Positions 6,772 to 14,638 of a stretch of DNA of 22,558 nt are shown here, piece by piece (within the stretch, counting starts at the first letter, position 1; the number at the start of each line of letters is the position of its first letter). This DNA is from a virus, in IMG/VR virus record IMGVR_UViG_3300025889_012946, positions 1 through 22,558 of that record, one strand, 5' to 3'. The notes beneath the pieces were generated by a model. The model saw nothing but the letters and a program-made list of their open reading frames with translations, made no database searches and was not told where the DNA came from. Position numbers and translations under genes: made by a program.

Positions 6772-7743
6772 CTAGTAGGTCAGTCGTGAGTAGGTCTGCT
6801 CGACCCAGGCACCGGAGACGCGCTTGTAGTAGCGGCCGGTGTCGGACTCGAGGATGAAGTCACCGTTGGTCGGCGACGAGGGCCGCGAGGCGTTGGTGCA
6901 CACGGTGTAGGTGACCGTTCCGTCCGGCGGTGCGAACGTGCCCTGTGTGCTGCTGTCGAATACGAAGGGCAGCGCCGTGCCGTACTCGCTCAGGGTGAAC
7001 GTCGTCACGAAGCGATTGCCGCCGTCGGCGATCTCGACGTCGATGCCCTCGATGATGTAGTCGCCGCTCGTGCCGGCGTTGGCGTCGGTCACCGTCACGC
7101 GATCCTGGAGCTCGAGCGAGAGCATCTGCGTCACCGCGGCGGCCGGCCCGCCGTCCATGTCAATCGTGACCGGCGCTGCGAACGAGCTGCGGATGTTCAC
7201 GATGAACTGCCCGAGGTTGAGCGCCTGCGAGTCGCTCGAGACGTATTCGGTCTCGATCTCCTGCCCGTCGATGACACCGAACGTCCTGACGCTGACGTCG
7301 TTCTTGGTGACCTGCGTCGTGCCGTTGGCGAGCGTGTTCGGGCTGGTGCCAGCGGCGCCCGACTGATACCGCCGGGTGACCGCCTGCCGGTTGACGAGAT
7401 TGTCCAGCTCGAATCCCGGCTGGCTGGTCAGCGCGTAGGTCGTGAGCGTCGTGGTCGATGACGTGCGACGCGAGCGGCTGTTGCGCTCCTCGTAGGTCGC
7501 CTTGCCGTCCTTCGAGATGAACAGCACCCCGCGCTCGGCCTCGAGGAGCTCCTGGATGATCGCCAGCGCGCTCTTGCTGCCGTCGGCGTTTCCCACCGTG
7601 ATCGTGTCGCCGGTGTCGAGCGCGCCGGTGCGCCTGGTCCCGTCGGCCTTGATCCCTCCCTGCCACAGCGCGCGGTCGTTGAAGTCAATGGCGTCGAGCA
7701 GCTGTCCGATCCGCCCGCCGGTGGTGCTCGCGGTCCAGCTCAT
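6772..7743 (-). CDS. Minor tail protein, 323 aa (C-terminal half of hub-type protein)
   Basis: Likely a tail-tip or baseplate-hub component. The N-terminal region (GGRIGQLLDAIDF, GDTITVGNADGSKSALAIIQELLEAERGVLFISKDGKATYEERNS) resembles the central part of longer minor tail proteins in other phages. The middle and C-terminus are beta-rich and end with a short module (TNASRPSSPTNGDFILESDT) that is frequent at the tips of phage tail proteins. The ATG overlaps the upstream stop by four bases (ATGA). Together with the upstream 208-residue protein it has the length and order expected of a single minor tail protein, so the two may be a split gene or be separated by a frameshift. Confidence 0.75.
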   Translation of the reverse strand: MSWTASTTGGRIGQLLDAIDFNDRALWQGGIKADGTRRTGALDTGDTITVGNADGSKSALAIIQELLEAERGVLFISKDGKATYEERNSRSRRTSSTTTLTTYALTSQPGFELDNLVNRQAVTRRYQSGAAGTSPNTLANGTTQVTKNDVSVRTFGVIDGQEIETEYVSSDSQALNLGQFIVNIRSSFAAPVTIDMDGGPAAAVTQMLSLELQDRVTVTDANAGTSGDYIIEGIDVEIADGGNRFVTTFTLSEYGTALPFVFDSSTQGTFAPPDGTVTYTVCTNASRPSSPTNGDFILESDTGRYYKRVSGAWVEQTYSRLTY

Positions 7744-8366
7744 GCCAGCCTCGCCAGGCCGCTGCGCGACACGGAGCCGTCGGTCGCCGATGTCACGTCG
7801 GCTTCTGTCCCGTCGTCCGGGGTGTAGGAGTCCGAGCCCGTGCCGCCCTCCGTGGTCGACAGCGCCGGGTCGAGCGGGTTGGTGCGCGACAGGAACATCA
7901 TCAGGTCAACGCAGGACAGGTGGCAGACCCCGGTCGCGTAGTCGAACCGGGCCGAGCGCAGGAACCCCCAGAACAGGCCGTGGGTGGTTGATGTGTTCGG
8001 GTCGGTGGCCCGAATCCTGATCGGTCGCATCGGGACGAACCCCGGGGCGTTGGCCGAGTTGAGCAGGCTGCTCTTGTTCGCGGGATTCCAGTAGGCACGA
8101 TCCGACGGGCGCATCACGTCGATCTCGGCGGTGCCGGCGTTCATCTGCGCGAGCAGGTCATCGCGCCCACGCTTGATCCTCACCGACAGGACATCGGCCG
8201 AGACGTCGTCGTATGCGCCGTTGAAGAATGTCGAGTAGGCGTTGCCGAACACATCCGCGGTCTGCACCACTCCGCTGATGGTCTGGAAACTCGTGTACTC
8301 GAACACGATGAGGCCGGCCTGCGCCGAGCTCCACCCGATGCTGACCTCGAACGTCGGAACAGCCAC
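7740..8366 (-). CDS. Minor tail protein, 208 aa (N-terminal half of hub-type protein)
   Basis: First gene after the tape measure, the position of the distal-tail or hub protein in siphoviruses. It begins with GTG at 8366, four bases after the tape-measure stop. Visible features are beta-strand-rich segments such as VSIGWSSAQAGLIVFEY, VLSVRIKRGRDDLLAQM, TAEIDVMRPSDRAYWNP and HGLFWGFLRSARFDY followed by CHLSCVDLMMFLSRTNP. These fit the N-terminal domain of hub-like minor tail proteins that continue into the sequence found in the next gene. The C-terminal 35 residues are Ser/Thr/Asp-rich and low in hydrophobics. Confidence 0.72.
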   Translation of the reverse strand: MAVPTFEVSIGWSSAQAGLIVFEYTSFQTISGVVQTADVFGNAYSTFFNGAYDDVSADVLSVRIKRGRDDLLAQMNAGTAEIDVMRPSDRAYWNPANKSSLLNSANAPGFVPMRPIRIRATDPNTSTTHGLFWGFLRSARFDYATGVCHLSCVDLMMFLSRTNPLDPALSTTEGGTGSDSYTPDDGTEADVTSATDGSVSRSGLARLA

Positions 8367-8369
8367 GGA

Positions 8370-11078
8370 TCAGACCGCCAGCCTCACGAGGCGGTCGAGC
8401 TCGGGACGCAGCACGCGGGCGGCGTCCCGCGCGTCCAGGACGCCGTTGAACGTCAGGTTGATGACCGGCCCGCCGGATACTCCCGACGCCTGGAGCATCT
8501 TTCGCGCCCGGCCGCTGTCGAGCGGGATGACGGCCTCGCGGCCCGCCTCGCCGATCCTGGCGACCGTGTCGCCGGTGACGATGCCACCCTTGGCGAGCTG
8601 GATGTTGTACCTCGGGGCGTTCGCCTTCTTCCATGCGCCGAGCTTCTCGGAGAGCCACTTCGAGCCGCCGTTCTTCGTCGTCGGCGCGTCGCCCTTGTGC
8701 GCGTCCTTCCACTGCTTCGTCAGGGTTGCGCGAACGCGGCCCACCGCGGCTTCCCAGTCGGACTGGCGTGCGCCCGGCAGCGGGTTGGCCGTCGTGCCGG
8801 CGGTCTGTCCGCCGAGCGCGCCTTCGATGATCTGCGTGACCGGCGCCATCGCATCGCGGAACGCGGAGATCCAGTCGGTGCCGAACATCGCGCCCATCTC
8901 ACGACCGGCGTCGCCGCCGAGCAGCGCCTCGATCTGCGTCTTGAAGGTGTTGGCGTCGATCTCGCCCTGCTGGAAGCGGTTGGCGAGGCTCTTGACGGCC
9001 TCCTCGTCGCCCTTGATCGCGGCGTCGATCGCAGCCTGCTGGCGGTCGATCTCCCGCTGCGCATAGAAGTCGGCGAGCGCGTCACTTGCCGCCTGGCGTT
9101 CCGCCTCGGTTGCCTCCTCGTCGTCGTTGAGTCGCTTCACTTCATCCTTGAGCGCGTTCTCCTGCTTGAGCATCTGGCGATCGGCCAGTGCCTTCTGCTT
9201 GGCCCTGAGCGACATGCCCGCCGCGAAGCCCGTCCCGGCGTCGGAGAACGTGTCGCCGTTGGCGGTGAAGCCGCTCATCCCGGCGTACTTCTCGCCCTTG
9301 TATTGCCCGAACATCGACGAGAGCCCGGAGACGGCCGAGGCGGCCGACTGGCGCAGTTGCGTGAACGCCTCCTTGGTGGCCTTGCCGACGACCTTCCTGG
9401 CCGTGGCCTTGAGCGCGTCACCCTTCCTCTCCATGCCGACCATGATCCCCTCGACGATCGGCTCGCCGACACCGCGGGCGAATACGCGCGAGGGTGAGCC
9501 GATACCGAGCAGGCCGCCGACGAAGTCCTTGAGGCCGGGGACGTACTCGCCGAGCAGGCTGAGCAGGCCGCCCCACGATCCGGTCACGCCGGCCTTGATG
9601 CCATCGACAATGGCCTTGCCGATCTCCTTGAACCCCTCCTTGACGAGCCCCCACAGCGCGCCCGGGATCGCCTTGATCTTCCCCCAGATCCACATGCCGA
9701 TGTCCGCGATGACATTCGCCTTGGCCTTCATGCCCTCCCAGATGGCGTCGCCGAGCTTCTTGAACCCGTCCTTGACGAGCCCCCACAGCGCGCCCGGGAT
9801 CGCCTTGATCTTCTCCCACACCCAGCTGGCCAGGTCGGCGATCGAGCCGACGCCGGCCTTGATGCCGTCCCAGATGGCCTTGCCGACGAGCTTCATCAGG
9901 CCCCAGGCCGTCTGCGCGAGGTTCTTGATCGTCGAGGCCAGCCCGGTCACGAACCCGACGACGATCTGCTTGAGCCCGCCCCAGAGCATCCCCCAGTCGC
10001 CCTTGAGGATTCCGGCGAACACCTTGACCACGCCGCCGATCACGTTCATGGCGAACTTGACGCCGGCGACCAGCTGCGAGAGCGCCGGTCCGACCACCGC
10101 CCAGATCTGCGGCCAGTATTCGCGGAACACGCCGTAGATCGCCACGACGGCCTCCCCGATGCCCTGCCCGATCTCGCGGAAGGTCGGCAGCAGGTTGGCG
10201 CTGAACCAGTCCCACACCTGCTTGGCGATCTGCTGCATCTTCGGCCAGTTGTCCTGGAAGAACCTGGTCACGCCGCGGATGGCCGCGGTCAGCGCCGGCA
10301 GCAGTGCCGCCGCAAGCGGGACGACGGCGCTGACAAGGCTCTGGGTCAGATCCTCCCAGGCTCGCTGCGCTCGTGCGACCTGCCCCGGGACGGTTCGGCC
10401 ATAGGCCGCGGCCGAGCCCTTGGTCTGCTTCTCGAGCTCGCGCAGGATGAGCTGCTGCGCTTCGGCCTTGCGCCCGGTCTCGACGAGCGACTTGATGACG
10501 CCCTTCTGCTTGGCGCTGAACGTGACGCCGACGCGGGTCAGCGCGGTGACGCCCTTCTCGGGCTGCTGAAGCGCCTTGCCGACCATGATGGTCGAGCTGT
10601 TGAGATCCTTGTGGAACGCGACACTGAGATCCATCGCGGCGCGCGTGGCCCGGTCGAACATCTTGTCGGGGCCCTTGTTGCTGATCGCCGTGAAGGTGAG
10701 CAGGAGGTTCTGGGCGGACTGGATGGCGTCGTCCTGGATGCCGGTCTGCTCCTGCAACGCCGAGGCCATGCTCTCGATGTGCCCCTGCGTGACGCCGGCC
10801 GCGTTGCCGGTCGACTTGAGCGCTGCCGCGGTCTGCGCGGAGACCTTCTGCTGCTCGCTCATCTCATCAATGCCGGTGCGGAACGCGCTCACCAGTCCTT
10901 GCCCGATGGCGAACGTCGCGCCCGCTGCGGCGCCGGTGAGCAGTCCCATGCCGACCGCGCCGAGCTTGCTGCGCTTGCCGAAACGCGACGCGGAGTTGTC
11001 CGCCTGGCGGAACGCGCGGCTGAGGCCCGAAGCGTCGCCGACAATGGCAACCTCGACCTTGCGGACAGTGCGCGCCAT
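8370..11078 (-). CDS. Tape measure protein, 902 aa
   Basis: Sets tail length and probably crosses the cell envelope during DNA injection. The N-terminus (VRKVEVAIVGDASGLSRAFR) and hydrophobic stretch near residues 42-66 (GMGLLTGAAAGATFAIGQGL) are typical. The first 260 residues match tape-measure proteins (QEQTGIQDDAIQSAQNLLLTF). A Trp/Lys/Gly-rich middle contains two and a half 44-residue repeats. Further on are SPSRVFARGVGEPIVEG and, near the C-terminus, RIGEAGREAVIPLD, both common signatures of the family. At about 1.5 angstrom per residue the tail would be around 135 nm, an estimate from general siphovirus scaling. The ATG shares a base with the chaperone stop (TAATG). Confidence 0.95.
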   Translation of the reverse strand: MARTVRKVEVAIVGDASGLSRAFRQADNSASRFGKRSKLGAVGMGLLTGAAAGATFAIGQGLVSAFRTGIDEMSEQQKVSAQTAAALKSTGNAAGVTQGHIESMASALQEQTGIQDDAIQSAQNLLLTFTAISNKGPDKMFDRATRAAMDLSVAFHKDLNSSTIMVGKALQQPEKGVTALTRVGVTFSAKQKGVIKSLVETGRKAEAQQLILRELEKQTKGSAAAYGRTVPGQVARAQRAWEDLTQSLVSAVVPLAAALLPALTAAIRGVTRFFQDNWPKMQQIAKQVWDWFSANLLPTFREIGQGIGEAVVAIYGVFREYWPQIWAVVGPALSQLVAGVKFAMNVIGGVVKVFAGILKGDWGMLWGGLKQIVVGFVTGLASTIKNLAQTAWGLMKLVGKAIWDGIKAGVGSIADLASWVWEKIKAIPGALWGLVKDGFKKLGDAIWEGMKAKANVIADIGMWIWGKIKAIPGALWGLVKEGFKEIGKAIVDGIKAGVTGSWGGLLSLLGEYVPGLKDFVGGLLGIGSPSRVFARGVGEPIVEGIMVGMERKGDALKATARKVVGKATKEAFTQLRQSAASAVSGLSSMFGQYKGEKYAGMSGFTANGDTFSDAGTGFAAGMSLRAKQKALADRQMLKQENALKDEVKRLNDDEEATEAERQAASDALADFYAQREIDRQQAAIDAAIKGDEEAVKSLANRFQQGEIDANTFKTQIEALLGGDAGREMGAMFGTDWISAFRDAMAPVTQIIEGALGGQTAGTTANPLPGARQSDWEAAVGRVRATLTKQWKDAHKGDAPTTKNGGSKWLSEKLGAWKKANAPRYNIQLAKGGIVTGDTVARIGEAGREAVIPLDSGRARKMLQASGVSGGPVINLTFNGVLDARDAARVLRPELDRLVRLAV
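9637..9813 (-). repeat. Two 45-bp direct repeats inside the tape measure gene
   Basis: The bases 9637-9681 and 9769-9813 are identical over 45 positions, with a 132-base (44-codon) spacing. Each encodes the segment KIKAIPGALWGLVK. At protein level a more diverged third copy precedes them, giving a 44-residue period. The repeats are in frame, so gain or loss of a unit would change tail length without breaking the gene. Confidence 0.9.
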
Positions 11079-11547
11079 TACCTGTTCTCCCGATTCATCA
11101 TCTTGAGGTCGTGACCGATCTGCTCGATCTCATGCGCCGTGAACAGCTCCATCTCCCACGGCCTGATCCCGTACAGGCGCATCAGGCCGGCGTTCCACCA
11201 GGTGCGGGGGTCGTCGGGGTCGGGGTCTCCTGGTCGCCGCCTGCGGACTCGTCGGCGTCCGTCGGGGCGGCGTTCGTAGGGCCCTCGTCCTCGACCTCCA
11301 CCCTGATCGCGCCGAAGTCCAGATCCTCCAGCCGGTCGATGTCGACCTGCTCGCCGGCGCGCTCGGCTGCGATCAGCGCGATGCACACGATGACCTCCGT
11401 GTCGACGGCCATCAGGGCGTCCTCGATCTCACCGGCACGCAGTCCGGTGATGCGCTTGATGGTGCCCATCTCCCGGTAGGTGTAGGAGGTCGGCAACGGG
11501 TAGCGTCGCTCGCCCTGCGGCCATGCTATGACGACTTCGCTTGCCAC
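11078..11547 (-). CDS. Tail assembly chaperone, predicted -1 frameshift fusion product (156 aa)
   Basis: In most long-tailed phages the gene before the tape measure is extended by a -1 ribosomal frameshift to give a second chaperone. Here the upstream chaperone frame ends at 11182 and a second frame, in the -1 register and open from at least 11386, runs to 11078. It ends with DPRTWWNAGLMRLYGIRP and FTAHEIEQIGHDLKMMNREN, plausible coding sequence with no start of its own at a sensible place. A slip at 11284-11278 would join 90 residues of the first frame to the second, giving 156 residues. The fusion end overlaps the tape measure start (TAATG). The exact slip site is inferred. Confidence 0.7.
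11182..11547 (-). CDS. Tail assembly chaperone, unshifted product (121 aa)
   Basis: Cytoplasmic chaperone expected to bind the tape measure and help recruit tail tube subunits. Start GTG at 11547 with a GAAAGGA ribosome-binding sequence. The first 90 residues form a compact domain (VVIAWPQGERRYPLPTSYTY, TIKRITGLRAGEIEDALMAV) with acidic helices, as in the family. The last 30 residues are a Pro/Thr/Gly/Asp-rich low-complexity tail ending TPTTPAPGGTPA. Gene order (tail tube, gp10-like, this gene, tape measure) is the main support. The family is poorly conserved in sequence, so assignment relies on position, size and the overlapping -1 frame. Confidence 0.75.
   Translation of the reverse strand: MASEVVIAWPQGERRYPLPTSYTYREMGTIKRITGLRAGEIEDALMAVDTEVIVCIALIAAERAGEQVDIDRLEDLDFGAIRVEVEDEGPTNAAPTDADESAGGDQETPTPTTPAPGGTPA
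11235..11284 (-). promoter_or_regulatory. Candidate -1 frameshift signal (GGGCCCT and downstream stem)
   Basis: The minus strand reads GGGCCCT at 11284-11278, positioned as G_GGC_CCT in the chaperone frame, a canonical X_XXY_YYZ slippery heptamer. After a five-base spacer, CGCCGCC (11272-11266) can pair with GGCGGCG (11241-11235) in a 7-bp GC stem. The -1 frame is open through to the tape measure. Short GC stems are frequent by chance in this DNA, and C-rich codons nearer the stop are an alternative slip region. Confidence 0.5.
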
Positions 11548-11561
11548 GAGCGTCCTTTCGG

Positions 11562-12107
11562 TTAGAGGTCGTTCTTGCTGAGGAAGGTGTCGAGCCAGTG
11601 CTCGAGAGCGCGCTCGGTTTCCGGCAGCGCGTTGATCACGCCGGGGTACAGGAAGGCGCGAGGTCCGAACTCGCCGAACTCGCCGACCTTTCCGTAGATG
11701 GCGCCGTATTGCTTGCGCAGCCTCGCGCCGGTCTTGCTCCGGTTGGTGATGCGCGTCATCCCGCGGCGGTGCAGCTGCACGTCGCGCCCGCCGTATTCGT
11801 AGATCGCCGGGTAGGCGAATCCGCCCCGGGTTGCCTTGGCGCGGATGAACACGCCCATCTGGGTGACGGCGGGCGTGATCTTCCTGACCAGCTCGCCGGT
11901 GTCGACGAGCCCCTTCATCCGGGCCTCCATCTTCGCGGCGTTGGCCGCTGGCCCGGCGGCGTCCTTGAGGCCCTCGCGGACCTCCTTCTTGGCGGTCTTG
12001 CTGACCTTGTTGAGATCCCGCTGCAAGGCGGCCAGACCTTCAACCGAGAAGGTCCAGCCGCCCGCAGTGGTTGTCAGCGCGTTCCCTGGGGAACGACGAC
12101 GTGCCAT
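11562..12107 (-). CDS. HK97 gp10-like head-tail/tail completion protein, 181 aa
   Basis: The protein fits the HK97 gp10-like family: an N-terminal helical segment with GLAALQRDLNKVSK and helix-forming KKEVREGLKDAAGPAANAAK, then VDTGELVRKI, a central strand with YPAIYEYGG, and a C-terminal PRAFLYPGVINAL. In other phages this family acts at the head-tail joint or in tail completion. The ATG at 12107 lies three bases after the tail tube stop; a much longer reading would overlap that gene and is rejected. It lies downstream of the tail tube gene, whereas in many HK97-like phages it is upstream, which may reflect rearrangement. A strongly basic composition is visible throughout. Confidence 0.75.
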   Translation of the reverse strand: MARRRSPGNALTTTAGGWTFSVEGLAALQRDLNKVSKTAKKEVREGLKDAAGPAANAAKMEARMKGLVDTGELVRKITPAVTQMGVFIRAKATRGGFAYPAIYEYGGRDVQLHRRGMTRITNRSKTGARLRKQYGAIYGKVGEFGEFGPRAFLYPGVINALPETERALEHWLDTFLSKNDL

Positions 12108-12109
12108 GA

Positions 12110-13108
12110 TTAGGAAGCGGTGTCCGACGTCATGTAGTTGATGACGATCGGGTCGGTGCTCCCGTCGTAGAGAACCTTGAACGGGATCTCCTGCGTGAGC
12201 ACGTCCGGCCCCTTGATCTGCGGGTCGCCGCCGGCGTCGAACCGGGCCTTGGCGATGTCGATCTCGATGTAGGGGTAGGTCGAGCCCTCGATCGCGGTCG
12301 CCGCGGTCCACTTCGCGTTGATCGCGGCCTGCGTGTCGGCCGTGAAACGGGTGTACGCGGTCAGGTCGAGGAACTCCATCGTGATCGAGCCGGTGATCTC
12401 GGTCATGCCGGCGAGGATCGGCTCGCTCATCGTGGCGCCGCCCAGGAAGTACCTGTCCGACTTGAGGTTGTTGTTGACCTCGACGGAGATGTCGGTGACC
12501 ACGGCGACGGTCGACCCGGCGACCTTGACGACGCCCTGCGTCCAGTAGAACTGCTCATAGGCAGCGGCCGAGCCGGTCGTCGGATAGGTGGCCGTCGCAA
12601 GCGACTGCCCCGTCGTCATGTCCTGGCCGACGAATGACACGTCGGCCTTGAGGATCTCGTCGACCGACGAGCTGAGCGAGATCGTGTCGCAGCGCATGCC
12701 GAGAAAGCTGAACGGCTGGACGGTGCCGGAGACGTCCGGCCGGCCGACCTGCACGGTGAGCGACGTGCCGTAGATGTCGCCCAGGGTGTGCGCGTGGAGC
12801 CGCGCGAGCGTGGCGCCCGACGGCGTCGAGATCGACGAGCTGCCGAGCGCGTGCTTGAGCACGAGCCCGAAGCCCTTGGTGGCGGGCTCGAGCGTCACGG
12901 AACCCTCGACGCGCTTGTGTCCCGGCGCGTAGCGGTCGGTGCGGAGCACCCTGTTGTTCGCACGCAGGCCCGGCGACTCCACCCTCTCGATCTGATACTC
13001 GAACGACTCCTCGATGAACTCAAGGAAGCGGGTCGGGGTCTGATAGGTACCGAACGTGCTGCTCTCTGCGAGACCCATCTGGGCCGCGAGCGCTGACCTG
13101 ATGGCCAT
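12110..13108 (-). CDS. Major tail (tube) protein, 332 aa
   Basis: Forms the hexameric rings of the tail tube. The protein is beta-rich and shows the sequence style of actinophage tail tube proteins: an N-terminal AIRSALAAQMGLAESSTFG and TPTRFLEFIEESFEYQ, SVTLEPATKGFGLVLKHALG, then SVEVNNNLKSDRYFLGG and ITGSITMEFLDLTAYTRF in the C-terminal half. Length is within the usual range for tube proteins carrying an extra surface domain. The ATG at 13108 follows the upstream TAA by three bases and has a very strong GAGGAGGAG ribosome-binding sequence, as expected for an abundant virion protein. It is followed by the gp10-like and chaperone genes. Confidence 0.88.
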   Translation of the reverse strand: MAIRSALAAQMGLAESSTFGTYQTPTRFLEFIEESFEYQIERVESPGLRANNRVLRTDRYAPGHKRVEGSVTLEPATKGFGLVLKHALGSSSISTPSGATLARLHAHTLGDIYGTSLTVQVGRPDVSGTVQPFSFLGMRCDTISLSSSVDEILKADVSFVGQDMTTGQSLATATYPTTGSAAAYEQFYWTQGVVKVAGSTVAVVTDISVEVNNNLKSDRYFLGGATMSEPILAGMTEITGSITMEFLDLTAYTRFTADTQAAINAKWTAATAIEGSTYPYIEIDIAKARFDAGGDPQIKGPDVLTQEIPFKVLYDGSTDPIVINYMTSDTAS

Positions 13109-13111
13109 GTG

Positions 13112-13318
13112 TTACTCCTCCTCGGCCTTTGGGGCCTTCTTGGTGGTCTGCTTCGGAGCGGCCGGCTCTTCGTCCGCGCTCCATTCCCCGTTCGCCAGGA
13201 GAGACTTGGCGATGTCCTCGGGGAATGTGGTCGGCTCGCCGTGCATCGCCGACACCACGCGCCCATCGGCGAGCGGGACATCGACGCCGTCGTGCGGGCC
13301 GTGGTAGGTGATCTTCAC
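13112..13318 (-). CDS. Small acidic/Lys-tailed protein, 68 aa
   Basis: I do not recognise a named family. The first 45 residues (ITYHGPHDGVDVPLADGRVV, FPEDIAKSLLANGEW) look like a small folded domain, and the last 20 are a charged, Lys/Glu-rich disordered tail. Proteins of similar style and position, just before the tail tube gene, are common in actinobacteriophages and usually stay unassigned. Start is GTG at 13318 with a strong AGGAGG ribosome-binding sequence that overlaps the upstream stop region. Its place among connector genes suggests a head-tail joining or tail-initiation role, which is inference. Confidence 0.65.
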   Translation of the reverse strand: MKITYHGPHDGVDVPLADGRVVSAMHGEPTTFPEDIAKSLLANGEWSADEEPAAPKQTTKKAPKAEEE

Positions 13319-13328
13319 GGCGTACCTC

Positions 13329-13763
13329 CTAGATGCGCGCCTGGACGCGCACGCCGATCGTGAGGAGGGCCGAGCGTGTGGTGTCGCTCGCGCCGACCTC
13401 GAGGTTGACGGTGTTCACGGCAGCCACGCGGACGGTGTTGTCCATCGTGGGAGACGTGGTTGTCTCGCGCAGCTCGTCCTCGATCTCGGCGAGCAGCGCA
13501 TAGGCGCGCTCAACGGCAGGCTGGGTCTGCTGGCCCTCGCGGATCACGAACACCATCACTTGAACGGTGTAGACCTCTTCCTTGGCGAGCTGGCCGAGCC
13601 CGGCCCACGTCTGCTCGCCTTCGAGGCCGAGCACGTTGATGCTCTCGCGTCCGGGGTCCGGCAGCGCGGGCCCGTAGTTGACGCGCACGCCCGCCAGATT
13701 CGTGCGGGCCGCCAGAGCGGTGACCAGGGCGTCCATGAACGCCGGCGCGGTGCTGGTCGCCAT
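13329..13763 (-). CDS. Tail terminator/tail completion candidate, 144 aa
   Basis: Located between the gp6-like adaptor and the tail tube region, the usual place for the tail terminator that caps the tube and joins it to the head. The protein has an N-terminal helix (FMDALVTALAARTNLAGV) followed by alternating strands (EEVYTVQVMVFVIREGQQ) and a C-terminal strand (ALLTIGVRVQARI), the alpha/beta arrangement seen in gpU/tail terminator proteins. Start ATG at 13763 overlaps the upstream stop (TGATG). Sequence conservation is low in this family, so the assignment depends mostly on order, size and predicted fold. Confidence 0.65.
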   Translation of the reverse strand: MATSTAPAFMDALVTALAARTNLAGVRVNYGPALPDPGRESINVLGLEGEQTWAGLGQLAKEEVYTVQVMVFVIREGQQTQPAVERAYALLAEIEDELRETTTSPTMDNTVRVAAVNTVNLEVGASDTTRSALLTIGVRVQARI

Positions 13764-14401
13764 CAGTAGATCAGGTGCCGCCGGTAGGTGTTGAGCAGCC
13801 TGCGTGCGGCCGGCGGGAGTCCGTAGGACGCCACGCGCTCGGTCGCCAGCTGCATCGCCTCATCGACGTCCAGCGCGAAGGCGCTGATGTCGCGCCGCAT
13901 GCTTGACGTCACCGACAGGACCGCGGCCTGCTTCACGGGCTCGGGGATCGACGGGAATCCCCACACGCCGGCGACGTCGACGAGGGCGTAGCCGTAGCGC
14001 ACGGCCGTCGGTGAGGTGAACATGCCGGTGAGCAGGTTCGAGAACTGGATGCTGGTGAACACGCCCTCGGCCTTGGTCACCGGCTGCCCCTGGTACTGAT
14101 CGGTCACCGTCAGGGCGAGCGGCGCGGTCGACTCCGGGTGGAGGGTCACGGTGGAGATCGTCTGGCAGTCATACGGCTCGAGGTCGAGCCGGTACTGGCC
14201 AAGATCCATGCGGAACCGGCGCGTGGTCGGCGTGCCGACCGATCCGGTGACCGGAGCGAACTCGCGGTTGACCTCGTTGCAGATCGCCTTTGAGTAGATG
14301 CTGATCAGCGCGTCGATCAGCGAATCGCGGCTCGTGTCGGTGACGGGCGTCTCAAGCGCGAGGCGCACGTCCGTCCGCGAGCAGAGGTCACCAGCGGCCA
14401 T
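13763..14401 (-). CDS. Head-tail connector (gp6-like adaptor), 212 aa
   Basis: Ring-forming adaptor expected to bind the portal. The N-terminus (AAGDLCSRTDVRLALETP) and first helices (SRDSLIDALISIYSKAICNEVNREF) fit the gp6/gp15-type head-tail connector family. A beta-rich insert follows (TRRFRMDLGQYRLDLEPYDC, STVTLHPES), then TAVRYGYALVDVAGVWGFPSIPEPVKQAAVLSV-like helical sequence, common in this family, and a basic C-terminus that would contact DNA. Start ATG is at 14401, after the TAG of the preceding gene. It is the second gene downstream of the capsid gene, the expected position. Confidence 0.8.
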   Translation of the reverse strand: MAAGDLCSRTDVRLALETPVTDTSRDSLIDALISIYSKAICNEVNREFAPVTGSVGTPTTRRFRMDLGQYRLDLEPYDCQTISTVTLHPESTAPLALTVTDQYQGQPVTKAEGVFTSIQFSNLLTGMFTSPTAVRYGYALVDVAGVWGFPSIPEPVKQAAVLSVTSSMRRDISAFALDVDEAMQLATERVASYGLPPAARRLLNTYRRHLIY

Positions 14402-14404
14402 CGG

Positions 14405-14608
14405 CTATCGCTCCTCGACCTTCTTGGCGCGGGTCGTCTTGGGGGCAGGGCGCTTGGCGGCGCGTGCGGCCGGGGGAGCGGCCTGCCCGGTGATCTTGGC
14501 GATCTCGGCGTCGACGTCCTTGACGCGGTCCTTCATCCCGCGGATCTCGTACCCACGGCGCTCCTCGATCAGTCCTGCGAGGCGCTCGGCCTTGTCCTTG
14601 TCATTCAC
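14405..14608 (-). CDS. Small charged protein after the capsid gene, 67 aa
   Basis: I do not recognise this family. The start is GTG at 14608, with GGAG about nine bases upstream. The first 40 residues are a charged amphipathic helix (KAERLAGLIEERRGYEIRGM, DRVKDVDAEIAKITG) and the rest is a basic Ala/Pro/Lys/Arg tail (APPAARAAKRPAPKTTRAKK). Small proteins of this type with a Lys/Arg/Pro tail often lie directly after the capsid gene in actinophages. Binding to DNA or to the acidic prohead interior is conceivable from charge alone. It is separated from the capsid gene by about 90 bases containing a stable hairpin. Confidence 0.6.
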   Translation of the reverse strand: MNDKDKAERLAGLIEERRGYEIRGMKDRVKDVDAEIAKITGQAAPPAARAAKRPAPKTTRAKKVEER

Positions 14609-14638
14609 GATTCATGTCTCCATGTAGGGGAGAACGAC

